Shown in pieces: positions 1-5,322 of a stretch of 5,322 bases of DNA (position 1 is the stretch's first letter; every line of letters starts with the position of its first letter). A model generated the notes under the pieces. It was not told where the DNA came from and ran no database searches. It worked only from the letters and a program-made list of their open reading frames with translations. Origin of the DNA: an uncultured Acetobacteraceae bacterium (GTDB lineage Bacteria > Pseudomonadota > Alphaproteobacteria > Acetobacterales > Acetobacteraceae). Position numbers and translations under genes: made by a program. The DNA is taken from contig CAIMEK010000676.1 in NCBI GenBank assembly GCA_903839965.1, forward strand, positions 1-5,322, given 5' to 3'.

Positions 1-70
1 GACGCCCCCCGCTGCTCCGGCTTCCCCTGGCACCTGCTCCTCGGGCTGCCCGAAAAACCCACCTGACCCG

Positions 71-88
71 GCACGTGCCTTCACGTGA
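71..88. promoter_or_regulatory. two CACGTG-cored palindromic octamers, possible operator
   Basis: Two perfect 8-bp palindromes, GCACGTGC (71-78) and TCACGTGA (81-88), lie side by side in the non-coding region upstream of hisZ. Their centres are exactly 10 bp apart, so both would face the same side of the helix. That spacing suits cooperative binding of a dimeric regulator. No specific regulator can be named from the sequence, and in such GC-rich DNA a chance pair cannot be excluded. Confidence 0.3.
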
Positions 89-118
89 CGCCGGCGCGCG
101 CCCAATTGTGCCCTATTT

Positions 119-134
119 GTTACGTTTTCGTAAC
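119..134. promoter_or_regulatory. inverted repeat GTTACG-N4-CGTAAC, possible operator
   Basis: A perfect 6-bp inverted repeat with a TTTT spacer (GTTACG, TTTT, CGTAAC) sits in the only AT-rich patch of the upstream region (about 104-150). It lies about 50-65 bp upstream of the start site predicted from the -10 element at 169-176, a position where an activator or repressor could act. The inner ACGTTTTCGT resembles half of an E. coli PurR site, but PurR of that type is not expected in alphaproteobacteria, so I do not assign a regulator. Confidence 0.35.
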
Positions 135-168
135 TACCGTCCTTTCCTTTCGCCCTCGCGGACCGGGT

Positions 169-176
169 GCTAGAAC
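169..176 (+). promoter_or_regulatory. candidate -10 element of the hisZ promoter (GCTAGAAC)
   Basis: GCTAGAAC matches all eight positions of the GCTANAWC -10 consensus described for the Caulobacter housekeeping sigma factor, and a T precedes it in an extended -10-like TGC context. The matching -35 is poor: CTTTCGC at 147-153 agrees with about four of seven positions of TTGACGS, with a 15-nt spacer. Transcription would start about 5-8 nt downstream, near 181-184, almost on the hisZ ATG at 186. The promoter would therefore give a leaderless or near-leaderless message, which fits the lack of a Shine-Dalgarno sequence there. Confidence 0.45.
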
Positions 177-185
177 CGACCACGC

Positions 186-1346
186 ATGACCGACGACACC
201 CCCCCGAACCCCGCCCTGCTGCCGGCCGGGCTGCGCGACCTGTTGCCTTCCGAGGCCGAGACCGAAGCGGCCTCGGTCGAGGCGATCATGGACGCCTTCG
301 CCGCCCATGGGTACCAGCGCGTCAAGCCGCCGCTGCTGGAATTCGAGGACGGCCTGCTGGTCGGCACCGGCGCCGCCATGGCCGACCAGACTTTTCGCCT
401 CATGGACCCGGACAGCCACCGCATGATGGGCCTGCGCGCCGACATGACCCCGCAGGTCGCCCGCATCGCCACCACCCGGCTGGCCCACTGGCCGCGGCCG
501 CTGCGGCTCTCCTATGCCGGGCAAAGCCTGCGCGTGCGCAGCGCCGGGCTGGCCGCCGAGCGCCAGATCGCCCAGGCCGGCCTCGAGCTGATCGGCCACG
601 ACAGCCCCGAGGCGGATGCCGAGATCGTCGAGGTCGGCGCCGAGGCGCTGGCCGCCCTCGGGCTCACCCACGTCTCCTTCGACCTCACCTTGCCGCCGCT
701 GGTGCCGGCGCTGCTGGAGGAATCCGGCATGTCGGCCGAGGTCCGCGCCAGGCTGGGCCGCGCGCTCGACCGCAAGGACGCCGCCGCGGTGGCCGAGCGC
801 GGCGGGGCATTGGCCGGCACGCTGACCGACCTGCTGCTGGCCGCCGGCCCGGCCGACCGCGCCATCGCGGTGCTGCTCAACGCCGCCCTCACCCCCGGCG
901 CCCGCGCCCATGCCGAGCGGCTGGCCGCCACCGTCGCCGCCATCCGCGCCCGCGCCCCCGGCCTGCGCCTGACCGTGGACCCGGTGGAGTTCCGCGGCCT
1001 GCGCTACCACACCGGCGTCACGCTGACCGTGTTCGCGCCCGGCCGCCACGAGGAACTGGCCCGCGGCGGCCGTTACATCTGCGGCAGCGGCGAGGCCGGC
1101 GAGCCGGCCACCGGCCTTACCCTCTATCCCGACGCGGTGCTGCGCGCCGCCCCGCCGCGCTCGCCCAAGCTGCGCGTCTATGTGCCCGTTGGCACGGCGG
1201 CGGCCGGCGCCGCCGCCCTGCGTGCCGAAGGCTATGCCACGGTCGCCGGCCTCGAACCCGCCGCCGACCCCGAGGCCGAGGCCCGGCGGCTCGCCTGCCC
1301 TTTCATTCTCACGGCGGCCGGCCTGGCTGCCCTCGCCACGGAGTAG
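186..1346 (+). CDS. hisZ: ATP phosphoribosyltransferase regulatory subunit HisZ
   Basis: HisZ is a catalytically inactive paralogue of histidyl-tRNA synthetase. It binds short-form HisG in the cytoplasm and makes it active and histidine-sensitive in the first step of histidine biosynthesis (ATP + PRPP). The 386 residues show the class II synthetase-like core: PAGLRDLLP at 13-21, the motif 2-like LRADMTPQVARIA at 83-95, YAGQSLR at 110-116, RQIAQAGLELIG at 126-137, RGLRYHTG at 270-277 (equivalent to the HisS RGLDYYTG region) and ARGGRY at 292-297. The C-terminal 60 or so residues are shorter than a HisS anticodon-binding domain, and the length is right for HisZ rather than HisS. An in-frame TAG at 171-173 leaves ATG 186 as the first possible start. 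No Shine-Dalgarno sequence is visible before it. The stop lies 6 nt before purA. The presence of HisZ implies a short-form HisG elsewhere in the genome. Confidence 0.95.
   Translation: MTDDTPPNPALLPAGLRDLLPSEAETEAASVEAIMDAFAAHGYQRVKPPLLEFEDGLLVGTGAAMADQTFRLMDPDSHRMMGLRADMTPQVARIATTRLAHWPRPLRLSYAGQSLRVRSAGLAAERQIAQAGLELIGHDSPEADAEIVEVGAEALAALGLTHVSFDLTLPPLVPALLEESGMSAEVRARLGRALDRKDAAAVAERGGALAGTLTDLLLAAGPADRAIAVLLNAALTPGARAHAERLAATVAAIRARAPGLRLTVDPVEFRGLRYHTGVTLTVFAPGRHEELARGGRYICGSGEAGEPATGLTLYPDAVLRAAPPRSPKLRVYVPVGTAAAGAAALRAEGYATVAGLEPAADPEAEARRLACPFILTAAGLAALATE
1340..1343 (+). promoter_or_regulatory. ribosome binding site of purA inside the hisZ end
   Basis: GGAG lies within the last sense codons of hisZ, 9 nt before the purA ATG at 1353. 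It fixes the purA start and means that ribosomes finishing hisZ cross the purA initiation site, which favours coupled expression. Confidence 0.6.
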
Positions 1347-1352
1347 AACCGG

Positions 1353-2642
1353 ATGGCCAATGTCGCCGTGATCGGCGCCCAATGGGGCGACGAGGGCAAG
1401 GGCAAGGTCGTGGACTGGCTGGCCAGCCGCGCCGACATCGTGGTGCGCTTCCAGGGCGGCCACAACGCCGGCCACACCCTCGTCGTCGGCAGCCAAACGT
1501 ATAAACTGTCGCTACTGCCCTCCGGCCTGGCGCGCGGCAAGCTCGGCATCATCGGCAACGGCGTGGTGATCGACCCGGAGGCGCTGCTGGCCGAGATCGA
1601 GCGCGTCCGCGGCCAGGGCCTCACGGTGACGCCGCAGACGCTGCGCATCGCCGACAACGCCGCCCTCATCCTGCCGCTGCACGCCGCCCTCGACCGTGCC
1701 CGCGAAACCGCCCGCGCCGACCGCAAGATCGGCACCACCGGTCGCGGCATCGGCCCGGCCTACGAGGACAAGGTGGCCCGCCGCGCCATCCGCATGTGCG
1801 ATCTCGCCGAACCGGAGACGCTGTCGGAAAAGCTCGACGAGCTCCTGCTGCACCACAACACGTTGCTGCAGGGGCTGGGCGCCCCGGTGTTCGAGAAGCA
1901 GGCGCTGCTCGACCGGCTGTTGGAGCTGGCGCCGCTGCTGCTGCCCTATGCCGAGCCGGTCTGGGAGCGGCTGGACGAGGCGCGCCGGGCCGGCCGGCGC
2001 ATCCTGTTCGAGGGTGCGCAGGCCGTCATGCTCGACGTCGATCACGGCACCTACCCGTTCGTCACCAGCAGCAACACCGTCGCCGCCACCGCCGCCGCGG
2101 GCACCGGCATGGGGCCGGCCTCGGTGGGGTTCGTGCTCGGCATCGCCAAGGCCTATTGCACCCGCGTCGGCTCCGGTCCGTTCCCCACCGAGCTGACCGA
2201 TGCGACCGGAGCGCTGCTGGGCGATCGCGGCCGCGAATTCGGCACCGTCACCGGCCGGCGCCGCCGCTGCGGCTGGTTCGACGCGGCCCTGGTGCGCCAG
2301 GCCGTGAAGGTCGGCGGCATCCAGGGCCTGGCGCTGACCAAGCTCGACGTGCTGGACGGGTTGAAGGAACTGCGGCTGGGCGTCGGCTATCGCATCGGCG
2401 GCGAGACGCTGCGCCATCTGCCGGCCGGCATGCGCGCCCAGGCGGCGGCCGAGCCGATCTACGAGACCATGGAGGGCTGGTCCGGTTCGACGCACGGTGC
2501 GCGCACCTGGGTCGAGCTGCCCGCGCAGGCGCTGAAGTATGTCCGCCGCATCGAGGAACTGGTGGAGGCGCCGGTCACGTTGCTGTCCACCAGCCCGGAA
2601 CGCGACGACACCATCCTCATGCGCGATCCGTTCGAGGACTGA
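1353..2642 (+). CDS. purA: adenylosuccinate synthase PurA
   Basis: PurA catalyses IMP + L-aspartate + GTP to adenylosuccinate + GDP + phosphate, the first committed step from IMP to AMP, in the cytoplasm. At 429 residues it has the usual full bacterial length, and every main motif is intact. The N-terminal GTP/IMP loop is GAQWGDEGKGK at 8-18 with the catalytic Asp13. GGHNAGHT at 35-42 carries the catalytic His41. TTGRGIGP is at 128-135, FEGAQ at 219-223 and GSGPFPTEL at 273-281. GTVTGRRRRCGW at 297-308 is the loop that contacts aspartate and IMP. TKLD at 329-332 is the guanine-specificity motif. LSTSPERDDTI lies near the C-terminus. The ATG at 1353 gives the canonical MANVAVIGAQWGDEG start and has a GGAG at the right distance. 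It is the second gene of the hisZ-purA operon, with strongly C-ending codons like hisZ. Confidence 0.99.
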   Translation: MANVAVIGAQWGDEGKGKVVDWLASRADIVVRFQGGHNAGHTLVVGSQTYKLSLLPSGLARGKLGIIGNGVVIDPEALLAEIERVRGQGLTVTPQTLRIADNAALILPLHAALDRARETARADRKIGTTGRGIGPAYEDKVARRAIRMCDLAEPETLSEKLDELLLHHNTLLQGLGAPVFEKQALLDRLLELAPLLLPYAEPVWERLDEARRAGRRILFEGAQAVMLDVDHGTYPFVTSSNTVAATAAAGTGMGPASVGFVLGIAKAYCTRVGSGPFPTELTDATGALLGDRGREFGTVTGRRRRCGWFDAALVRQAVKVGGIQGLALTKLDVLDGLKELRLGVGYRIGGETLRHLPAGMRAQAAAEPIYETMEGWSGSTHGARTWVELPAQALKYVRRIEELVEAPVTLLSTSPERDDTILMRDPFED

Positions 2643-2707
2643 CCCTGTTGGTACTCCGCTAACCCGGGCGGCCCCAGGATGGCGGCGGACACATCCGTCG
2701 CACAGCC
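2643..2707. other. 65-nt gap between purA and the kinase-like gene
   Basis: No stem-loop with a T run and no convincing -35/-10 pair is visible here, so the downstream pair could be read through from purA. A TAA in the kinase reading frame at 2660-2662 limits how far that gene could start upstream. There is no clear Shine-Dalgarno sequence just before its ATG at 2708. The nearest purine-rich stretch is GGCGGCGG at 2681-2688, too far away to be a standard site. Confidence 0.5.
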
Positions 2708-4711
2708 ATGGCCGCCGCACCGAACCCGGACGATACCCACACCCTGATTGCCGGCACCTATTTCGTCGACGTGACGCGCCCGTTGCCTGGTGCGGGCGGC
2801 GGAGCGCCGGCCTTCGCGGTGACCGATCGCGCCTCCGCGCGCGATGGGCTGATGGCGGTGCAGTCCGCCCCCGGGGCACCGCCGCGGGCGGTGACGTTGA
2901 ATGCGCTGGCCGGCTGGTCCGCGCCGGGGCTGCTGGCGCCGCTGGCGCATGGGCCGGCCCGCGGGGCGCAGGGCGAGGCGGCCTGGTTCGTGGTCTCCCC
3001 CGTGCCGCCCGGCCCGTCGCTGGCCGCGGCGCTACGGCCCTGGGGCGAGCAGGAGCTGCTGGATTTCGTGCTGCGGCCGGTCGCCGCGGTGCTGGAGGCG
3101 CTGGACCGGCAGGGCATCACCCATCGTGCCATCCGCATCGACAACATCTTCCGTGCCGGACCCGGGGAGCCGGTGGTGCTGGGTGCGGCCTGGGCGGCGC
3201 CGCCGGCGTTGCACCAGCCCGCGCTGGCCGAGCCTCCCTATTCCGCCATGTGCTTCCCCGCCGGGCGGGGCGACGGCACGATCGCCGACGACGTCTACGC
3301 GCTTGGAGTGGCGCTGTTGGTGCTGGCGCTCGGCCGCGTGCCGCTGGAAGGCATGGACCCCGAGTCGATCCTGCGCCGCAAGCTGGCGATGGGCAGCTAT
3401 GCCGCCCTGGTAGGCGAAGACCGCCTGCCGCCGGTCATCGGCGACCTGGTGCGCGGCATGCTGGCGGAGGACCCCGAGCATCGTCCGCCGCCGGCGTTGC
3501 TGGCGGACCCGGTCGCGGCCCGCGCCCGCCGGGTGGCCGCGCGGCCGCAGCGGCGTGGGCAGCGCCCGTTGGAAATGGTCGGCACGCCGATCTGGAGTGC
3601 CCGCACGCTGGCCTACGCGATCGCCACCGACCCGGACGCGGGCGGGCGCCTGTTGCGCGGCACTTCTCTCGACCGCTGGGTGCGCCGCAGCCTCGGCGAC
3701 CCGACATTGGCAGCGCATCTGGACGACGTGGTGCGACTGCACGACCTGGAAGGCGACGCCGACACCGCGCGGGCGGACGCGATGATGGCGATGCGCGCGG
3801 TGGCGGTGCTGGACCCGCTGGCGCCGCTGTGCTGGCGCGGCCTTGCGTTGTGGCCGGACGGGCTCGGGCCGGCGCTGGCCGCCATCGCCGTGATGGACAG
3901 GGAAGCGGGCGATCCGTTGGCGGACCGGCTGGGGGAATTGGTGACCAGCGAGGCGGCCGGGCACTGGGCGGCCGTGCGGCCCGAGCGGACCGACGCCGTT
4001 CAACTGCGCCTGGAGGCCCGCCAGCGGCGGGCCACGATGCTTTTGCGCGGTTGGAGCGGCGGCCTGCCACGCCTGCGCTATGCCCTCAATCCCCTGCTCG
4101 CCTGTGCCAGCCCGATCTTCACGGGCCACACGGTGGGGCGGCTGCAGGACCTGTTGCCGGCGCTGGAGGCGTTGGCCCAGCACCCGCAGGCCCGCCGCGC
4201 GCTGCCCCTCGACCGCGAGATCGCCGCCTTCATCGCGGCCCGGCATGACCAGCATTTCGAGGTCGAGCTGACCGGATTGGCGGATGCGACGACCCCCGAC
4301 CAGGCGGTGCTCATGCAACTGCGCGGGCTGGCGGTATTGCAGCGCAAGGTCGATGGCCGCGCCCTGCCGGGGCTGGCCGGCTGGATGGCCGAGCAAGCCG
4401 CGCCGGTGCTGGCAAGCTGGCGCAACCGAACGCGGCGGCAGGCCCTCGAACGCGAGCTGGCGGGCGTCGTGCGGTCCGGGCAGCTCACCCTCATGCTGGC
4501 CCTGCTCGACAATGCGGCGGCGCGGACGGCCGACGCATTTGGCTTCAAGGCTGCCGTCGAGGCGGTCCAACGGATCGACGCCCAGCTCGCAGCGCTGGCC
4601 GGCGGAGCCGCTGCACGGGCCGCGATAGCCCGCCGCATCGGGCAGGAGACGGCGCTCGGCATCGCCATGGTGGCGGCGACCGTGGCGGTGGTTGCGGTGC
4701 TGGTGGAATGA
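2708..4711 (+). CDS. membrane-anchored protein kinase-like protein, predicted pseudokinase
   Basis: The 667-residue protein begins with a Ser/Thr kinase-type fold (about 12-270). Several landmarks survive: a glycine-rich stretch at 28-33; HRAIRIDNIF at 139-148 in place of HRDLKPENIL; DVYALG at 195-200, the helix F motif; and EDPEHRP at 254-260 with the conserved Arg259. Key catalytic residues appear lost. The VAIK lysine aligns with Gln52, the HRD aspartate is Ala141, the catalytic-loop lysine is Arg143, and DFG aligns with Gly159-Ala-Ala after a VVL strand; Asn146 remains. Residues 270-645 are Ala/Leu/Arg-rich, probably helical, with no domain I recognise. Residues 649-666 form one hydrophobic segment at the extreme C-terminus, suggesting a tail anchor with the kinase fold in the cytoplasm. 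ATG 2708 is the first start after the in-frame TAA at 2660-2662. The stop overlaps the next gene by ATGA. Alanine codons favour GCG over GCC, unlike hisZ. An atypical active kinase is possible but unlikely. Confidence 0.8.
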   Translation: MAAAPNPDDTHTLIAGTYFVDVTRPLPGAGGGAPAFAVTDRASARDGLMAVQSAPGAPPRAVTLNALAGWSAPGLLAPLAHGPARGAQGEAAWFVVSPVPPGPSLAAALRPWGEQELLDFVLRPVAAVLEALDRQGITHRAIRIDNIFRAGPGEPVVLGAAWAAPPALHQPALAEPPYSAMCFPAGRGDGTIADDVYALGVALLVLALGRVPLEGMDPESILRRKLAMGSYAALVGEDRLPPVIGDLVRGMLAEDPEHRPPPALLADPVAARARRVAARPQRRGQRPLEMVGTPIWSARTLAYAIATDPDAGGRLLRGTSLDRWVRRSLGDPTLAAHLDDVVRLHDLEGDADTARADAMMAMRAVAVLDPLAPLCWRGLALWPDGLGPALAAIAVMDREAGDPLADRLGELVTSEAAGHWAAVRPERTDAVQLRLEARQRRATMLLRGWSGGLPRLRYALNPLLACASPIFTGHTVGRLQDLLPALEALAQHPQARRALPLDREIAAFIAARHDQHFEVELTGLADATTPDQAVLMQLRGLAVLQRKVDGRALPGLAGWMAEQAAPVLASWRNRTRRQALERELAGVVRSGQLTLMLALLDNAAARTADAFGFKAAVEAVQRIDAQLAALAGGAAARAAIARRIGQETALGIAMVAATVAVVAVLVE

Positions 4712-5163
4712 AGGCGCGAGCTGCCAAGGCGCGCGGTCCGGGTTCGACGCTATGGCTGCAGGGCCTGGCCTGCGGGGCGGTCGTCGCGCTGGCGACGCCG
4801 CTCGCGGTGATGGGCGGATTATTGCTGGCTCCGGGCATCGGGGCGCTGCTGCTGGAGCGCCGGGCCGCGCCGCTGGCGGCCAGGGTGGCGTTGCTGTGCG
4901 GCGCCGCCGCGGCCGCCGTTCCGTTGGCGGCCCTGTGGCAGGGGGGCCTCGGCGTGGCCGGAGCGATCACCGCCGCCTCCGATCCTGCCGTGCTGGCCGG
5001 CTGTTGGGCCGCGCAGGCCGCGGGTTGGCTGGCGACCCAGCTGGCGCCGATGCTGGTGCGCGTGACGCTCGACCTGCGCGCCGCCGCCACGGCAGCACGC
5101 CTGCGTGCCGAGCGGGCCCGCTACGAGGCCGAATGGGAGATTCCGCCAGCCGCCGGAAAGTAG
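4708..5163 (+). CDS. small polytopic membrane protein of unknown function
   Basis: I recognise no family for this 151-residue protein. The N-terminus is basic (MKARAAKARG) and is followed by a long hydrophobic stretch at 16-49, which could be one long or two short helices (a Pro-Gly break at 42-43 allows a re-entrant turn). A second hydrophobic region spans about 57-77 and a third about 94-117. The tail, 122-145, is charged and helical (LDLRAAATAARLRAERARYEAEW) and probably cytoplasmic. This gives three or four membrane segments in the inner membrane. The ATG at 4708 overlaps the stop of the pseudokinase gene as ATGA, a classic sign of translational coupling, so the two products are likely made together and may interact in the membrane. 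Codon use resembles that of the pseudokinase gene, including GCG and TTG codons. The gene appears complete, ending 6 nt before a hairpin. Confidence is high that it is coding and low as to role. Confidence 0.78.
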   Translation: MKARAAKARGPGSTLWLQGLACGAVVALATPLAVMGGLLLAPGIGALLLERRAAPLAARVALLCGAAAAAVPLAALWQGGLGVAGAITAASDPAVLAGCWAAQAAGWLATQLAPMLVRVTLDLRAAATAARLRAERARYEAEWEIPPAAGK

Positions 5164-5169
5164 CGGGTT

Positions 5170-5191
5170 CCAAGGGCCTCACGGCCCTTGG
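5170..5191 (+). terminator. hairpin after the last gene, probable terminator or intergenic palindrome
   Basis: CCAAGGGCC (5170-5178) and GGCCCTTGG (5183-5191) form a perfect 9-bp stem with a TCAC loop, starting 6 nt after the stop codon at 5161-5163. The position suits termination of the hisZ-to-membrane-protein transcript. No proper T run follows directly; only the T-rich stretch at 5205-5214 (GTCTTCTTT) comes somewhat later. Termination may therefore be weak, or the hairpin may act mainly in mRNA 3'-end protection or as a copy of a dispersed intergenic palindrome. Confidence 0.6.
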
Positions 5192-5322
5192 TGGGTCCAG
5201 CGACTGTCTTCTTTGTCAAGCTGGTTGCCACGGTTTTTGGTCCCGGATGAGGGCATTGAGGATGGTAAGCAGCTTTCGCATGCAGGCGACGAGGGCGACC
5301 TTTCGCTTCTTTCCCTGCGCGA
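5192..5322 (-). mobile_element. end of an IS110-family insertion sequence (partial, left boundary uncertain)
   Basis: The window's right edge enters an insertion sequence through the 3' end of its transposase gene, read on the minus strand. The element boundary must lie between the hairpin and the transposase stop, so within about 5192-5215. It cannot be fixed, because IS110 elements usually lack clear terminal inverted repeats and often make no target duplication. The rest of the element lies beyond 5322. GC content drops noticeably here (AAAAACC, CTTTGTC), in contrast to the host genes. Confidence 0.7.
5216..5322 (-). CDS. IS110-family transposase, C-terminal end (partial)
   Basis: Reading the minus strand from 5320 down to the TGA at 5216-5218 gives 34 residues containing KVALVACMRKLLTILNAL and ending IRDQKPWQPA. 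This is the hallmark C-terminus of IS110 (transposase_20/IS116-IS110-IS902) transposases, a conserved VALVACMRKLL helix followed by a short ...KPW tail. These enzymes have an N-terminal RuvC-like DEDD domain and a C-terminal Ser-containing domain, and are now known to be guided by a bridge RNA encoded in the element's non-coding end. Only the extreme C-terminus is in the window, so intactness and activity cannot be judged. The gene faces the hisZ-to-membrane-protein operon, giving a convergent arrangement. Confidence 0.88.
   Translation of the reverse strand, partial: AQGKKRKVALVACMRKLLTILNALIRDQKPWQPA

Noticed and set aside
1..66. Possible C-terminal end of an upstream + strand gene, ending in a TGA at 64-66
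   Set aside because: Only 21 codons are visible, the peptide has no recognisable family, and two other frames are also open here, so it cannot be told apart from chance.
119..134. PurR operator of the E. coli type
   Set aside because: Only the inner ACGTTTTCGT half resembles it. The palindrome's own symmetry (GTTACG/CGTAAC) differs, and this PurR is not expected in alphaproteobacteria.
120..1496. A 458-codon open frame on the minus strand over hisZ and the start of purA, plus a 445-codon frame on the + strand at 167-1504
   Set aside because: Both overlap a well-recognised HisZ. Their translations are low-complexity Gly/Ala/Arg/Gln/His mixtures with no motifs, as expected of shadow frames in GC-rich coding DNA, where stop codons are rare.
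2643..2707. Terminator or promoter between purA and the pseudokinase gene
   Set aside because: No stable stem followed by T residues is visible. TTGGTA at 2648-2653 has no matching -10 at normal spacing.
2679..2747. A 22-codon reading frame starting at ATG 2679 and overlapping the pseudokinase start
   Set aside because: It is out of frame with the main gene, has only a weak AGG next to its ATG, and encodes nothing recognisable. A coupling role is conceivable but unsupported.
1512..2879. A 455-codon open frame on the minus strand over purA
   Set aside because: It lies opposite a complete PurA with all motifs, its composition is a shadow of GC-rich codons, and it has no recognisable domain.
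3032..4570. A 512-codon open frame on the minus strand within the pseudokinase gene, and a 569-codon + frame at 2539-4248
   Set aside because: The composition is Arg/Gly/Gln/His- or Gly/Ala/Arg-rich without motifs, and the + frame starts inside purA. The competing frame at 2708-4711 has kinase motifs, a membrane segment and an ATGA junction.
1..5322. tRNA or rRNA genes, CRISPR arrays, riboswitches
   Set aside because: No cloverleaf-like segments, regularly spaced repeats or known conserved aptamer cores were seen. The non-coding stretches are short.

Overview
The window is very GC-rich and reads as chromosomal DNA from an alphaproteobacterium, most likely Acetobacteraceae or another member of Rhodospirillales. 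This placement rests on the HisZ-PurA pair, the style of the HisZ C-terminal half, a GCTANAWC-type -10 element, and an IS110 transposase tail of a kind I associate with that group. It is inference, not a database result.

Layout. Positions 1-185 are an intergenic or promoter region holding two CACGTG-cored palindromes, a GTTACG-TTTT-CGTAAC inverted repeat and an alphaproteobacterial -10-like element just before the first start codon. Four genes then run on the + strand: hisZ (186-1346), the regulatory subunit of ATP phosphoribosyltransferase; purA (1353-2642), adenylosuccinate synthase, 6 nt after hisZ; a 667-residue kinase-fold protein (2708-4711) that has lost the usual catalytic residues and ends in a single hydrophobic segment; and a 151-residue polytopic membrane protein (4708-5163) joined to it by an ATGA overlap. 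A strong hairpin (5170-5191) follows the last stop codon. The right edge holds the C-terminal end of an IS110-family transposase on the minus strand, with its stop at 5216-5218.

How the genes fit together. hisZ and purA look co-transcribed. Both sit at the histidine/purine crossing: the HisG-HisZ complex uses ATP and PRPP, the pathway releases AICAR, and PurA commits IMP to AMP. The last two genes look like a translationally coupled pair forming a membrane-attached pseudokinase module of unknown function. A 65-nt gap with no visible terminator separates it from purA, so it may be read from the same transcript. The pseudokinase and its membrane partner are the least explained and most interesting part of the window. 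The first two genes are ordinary housekeeping genes.
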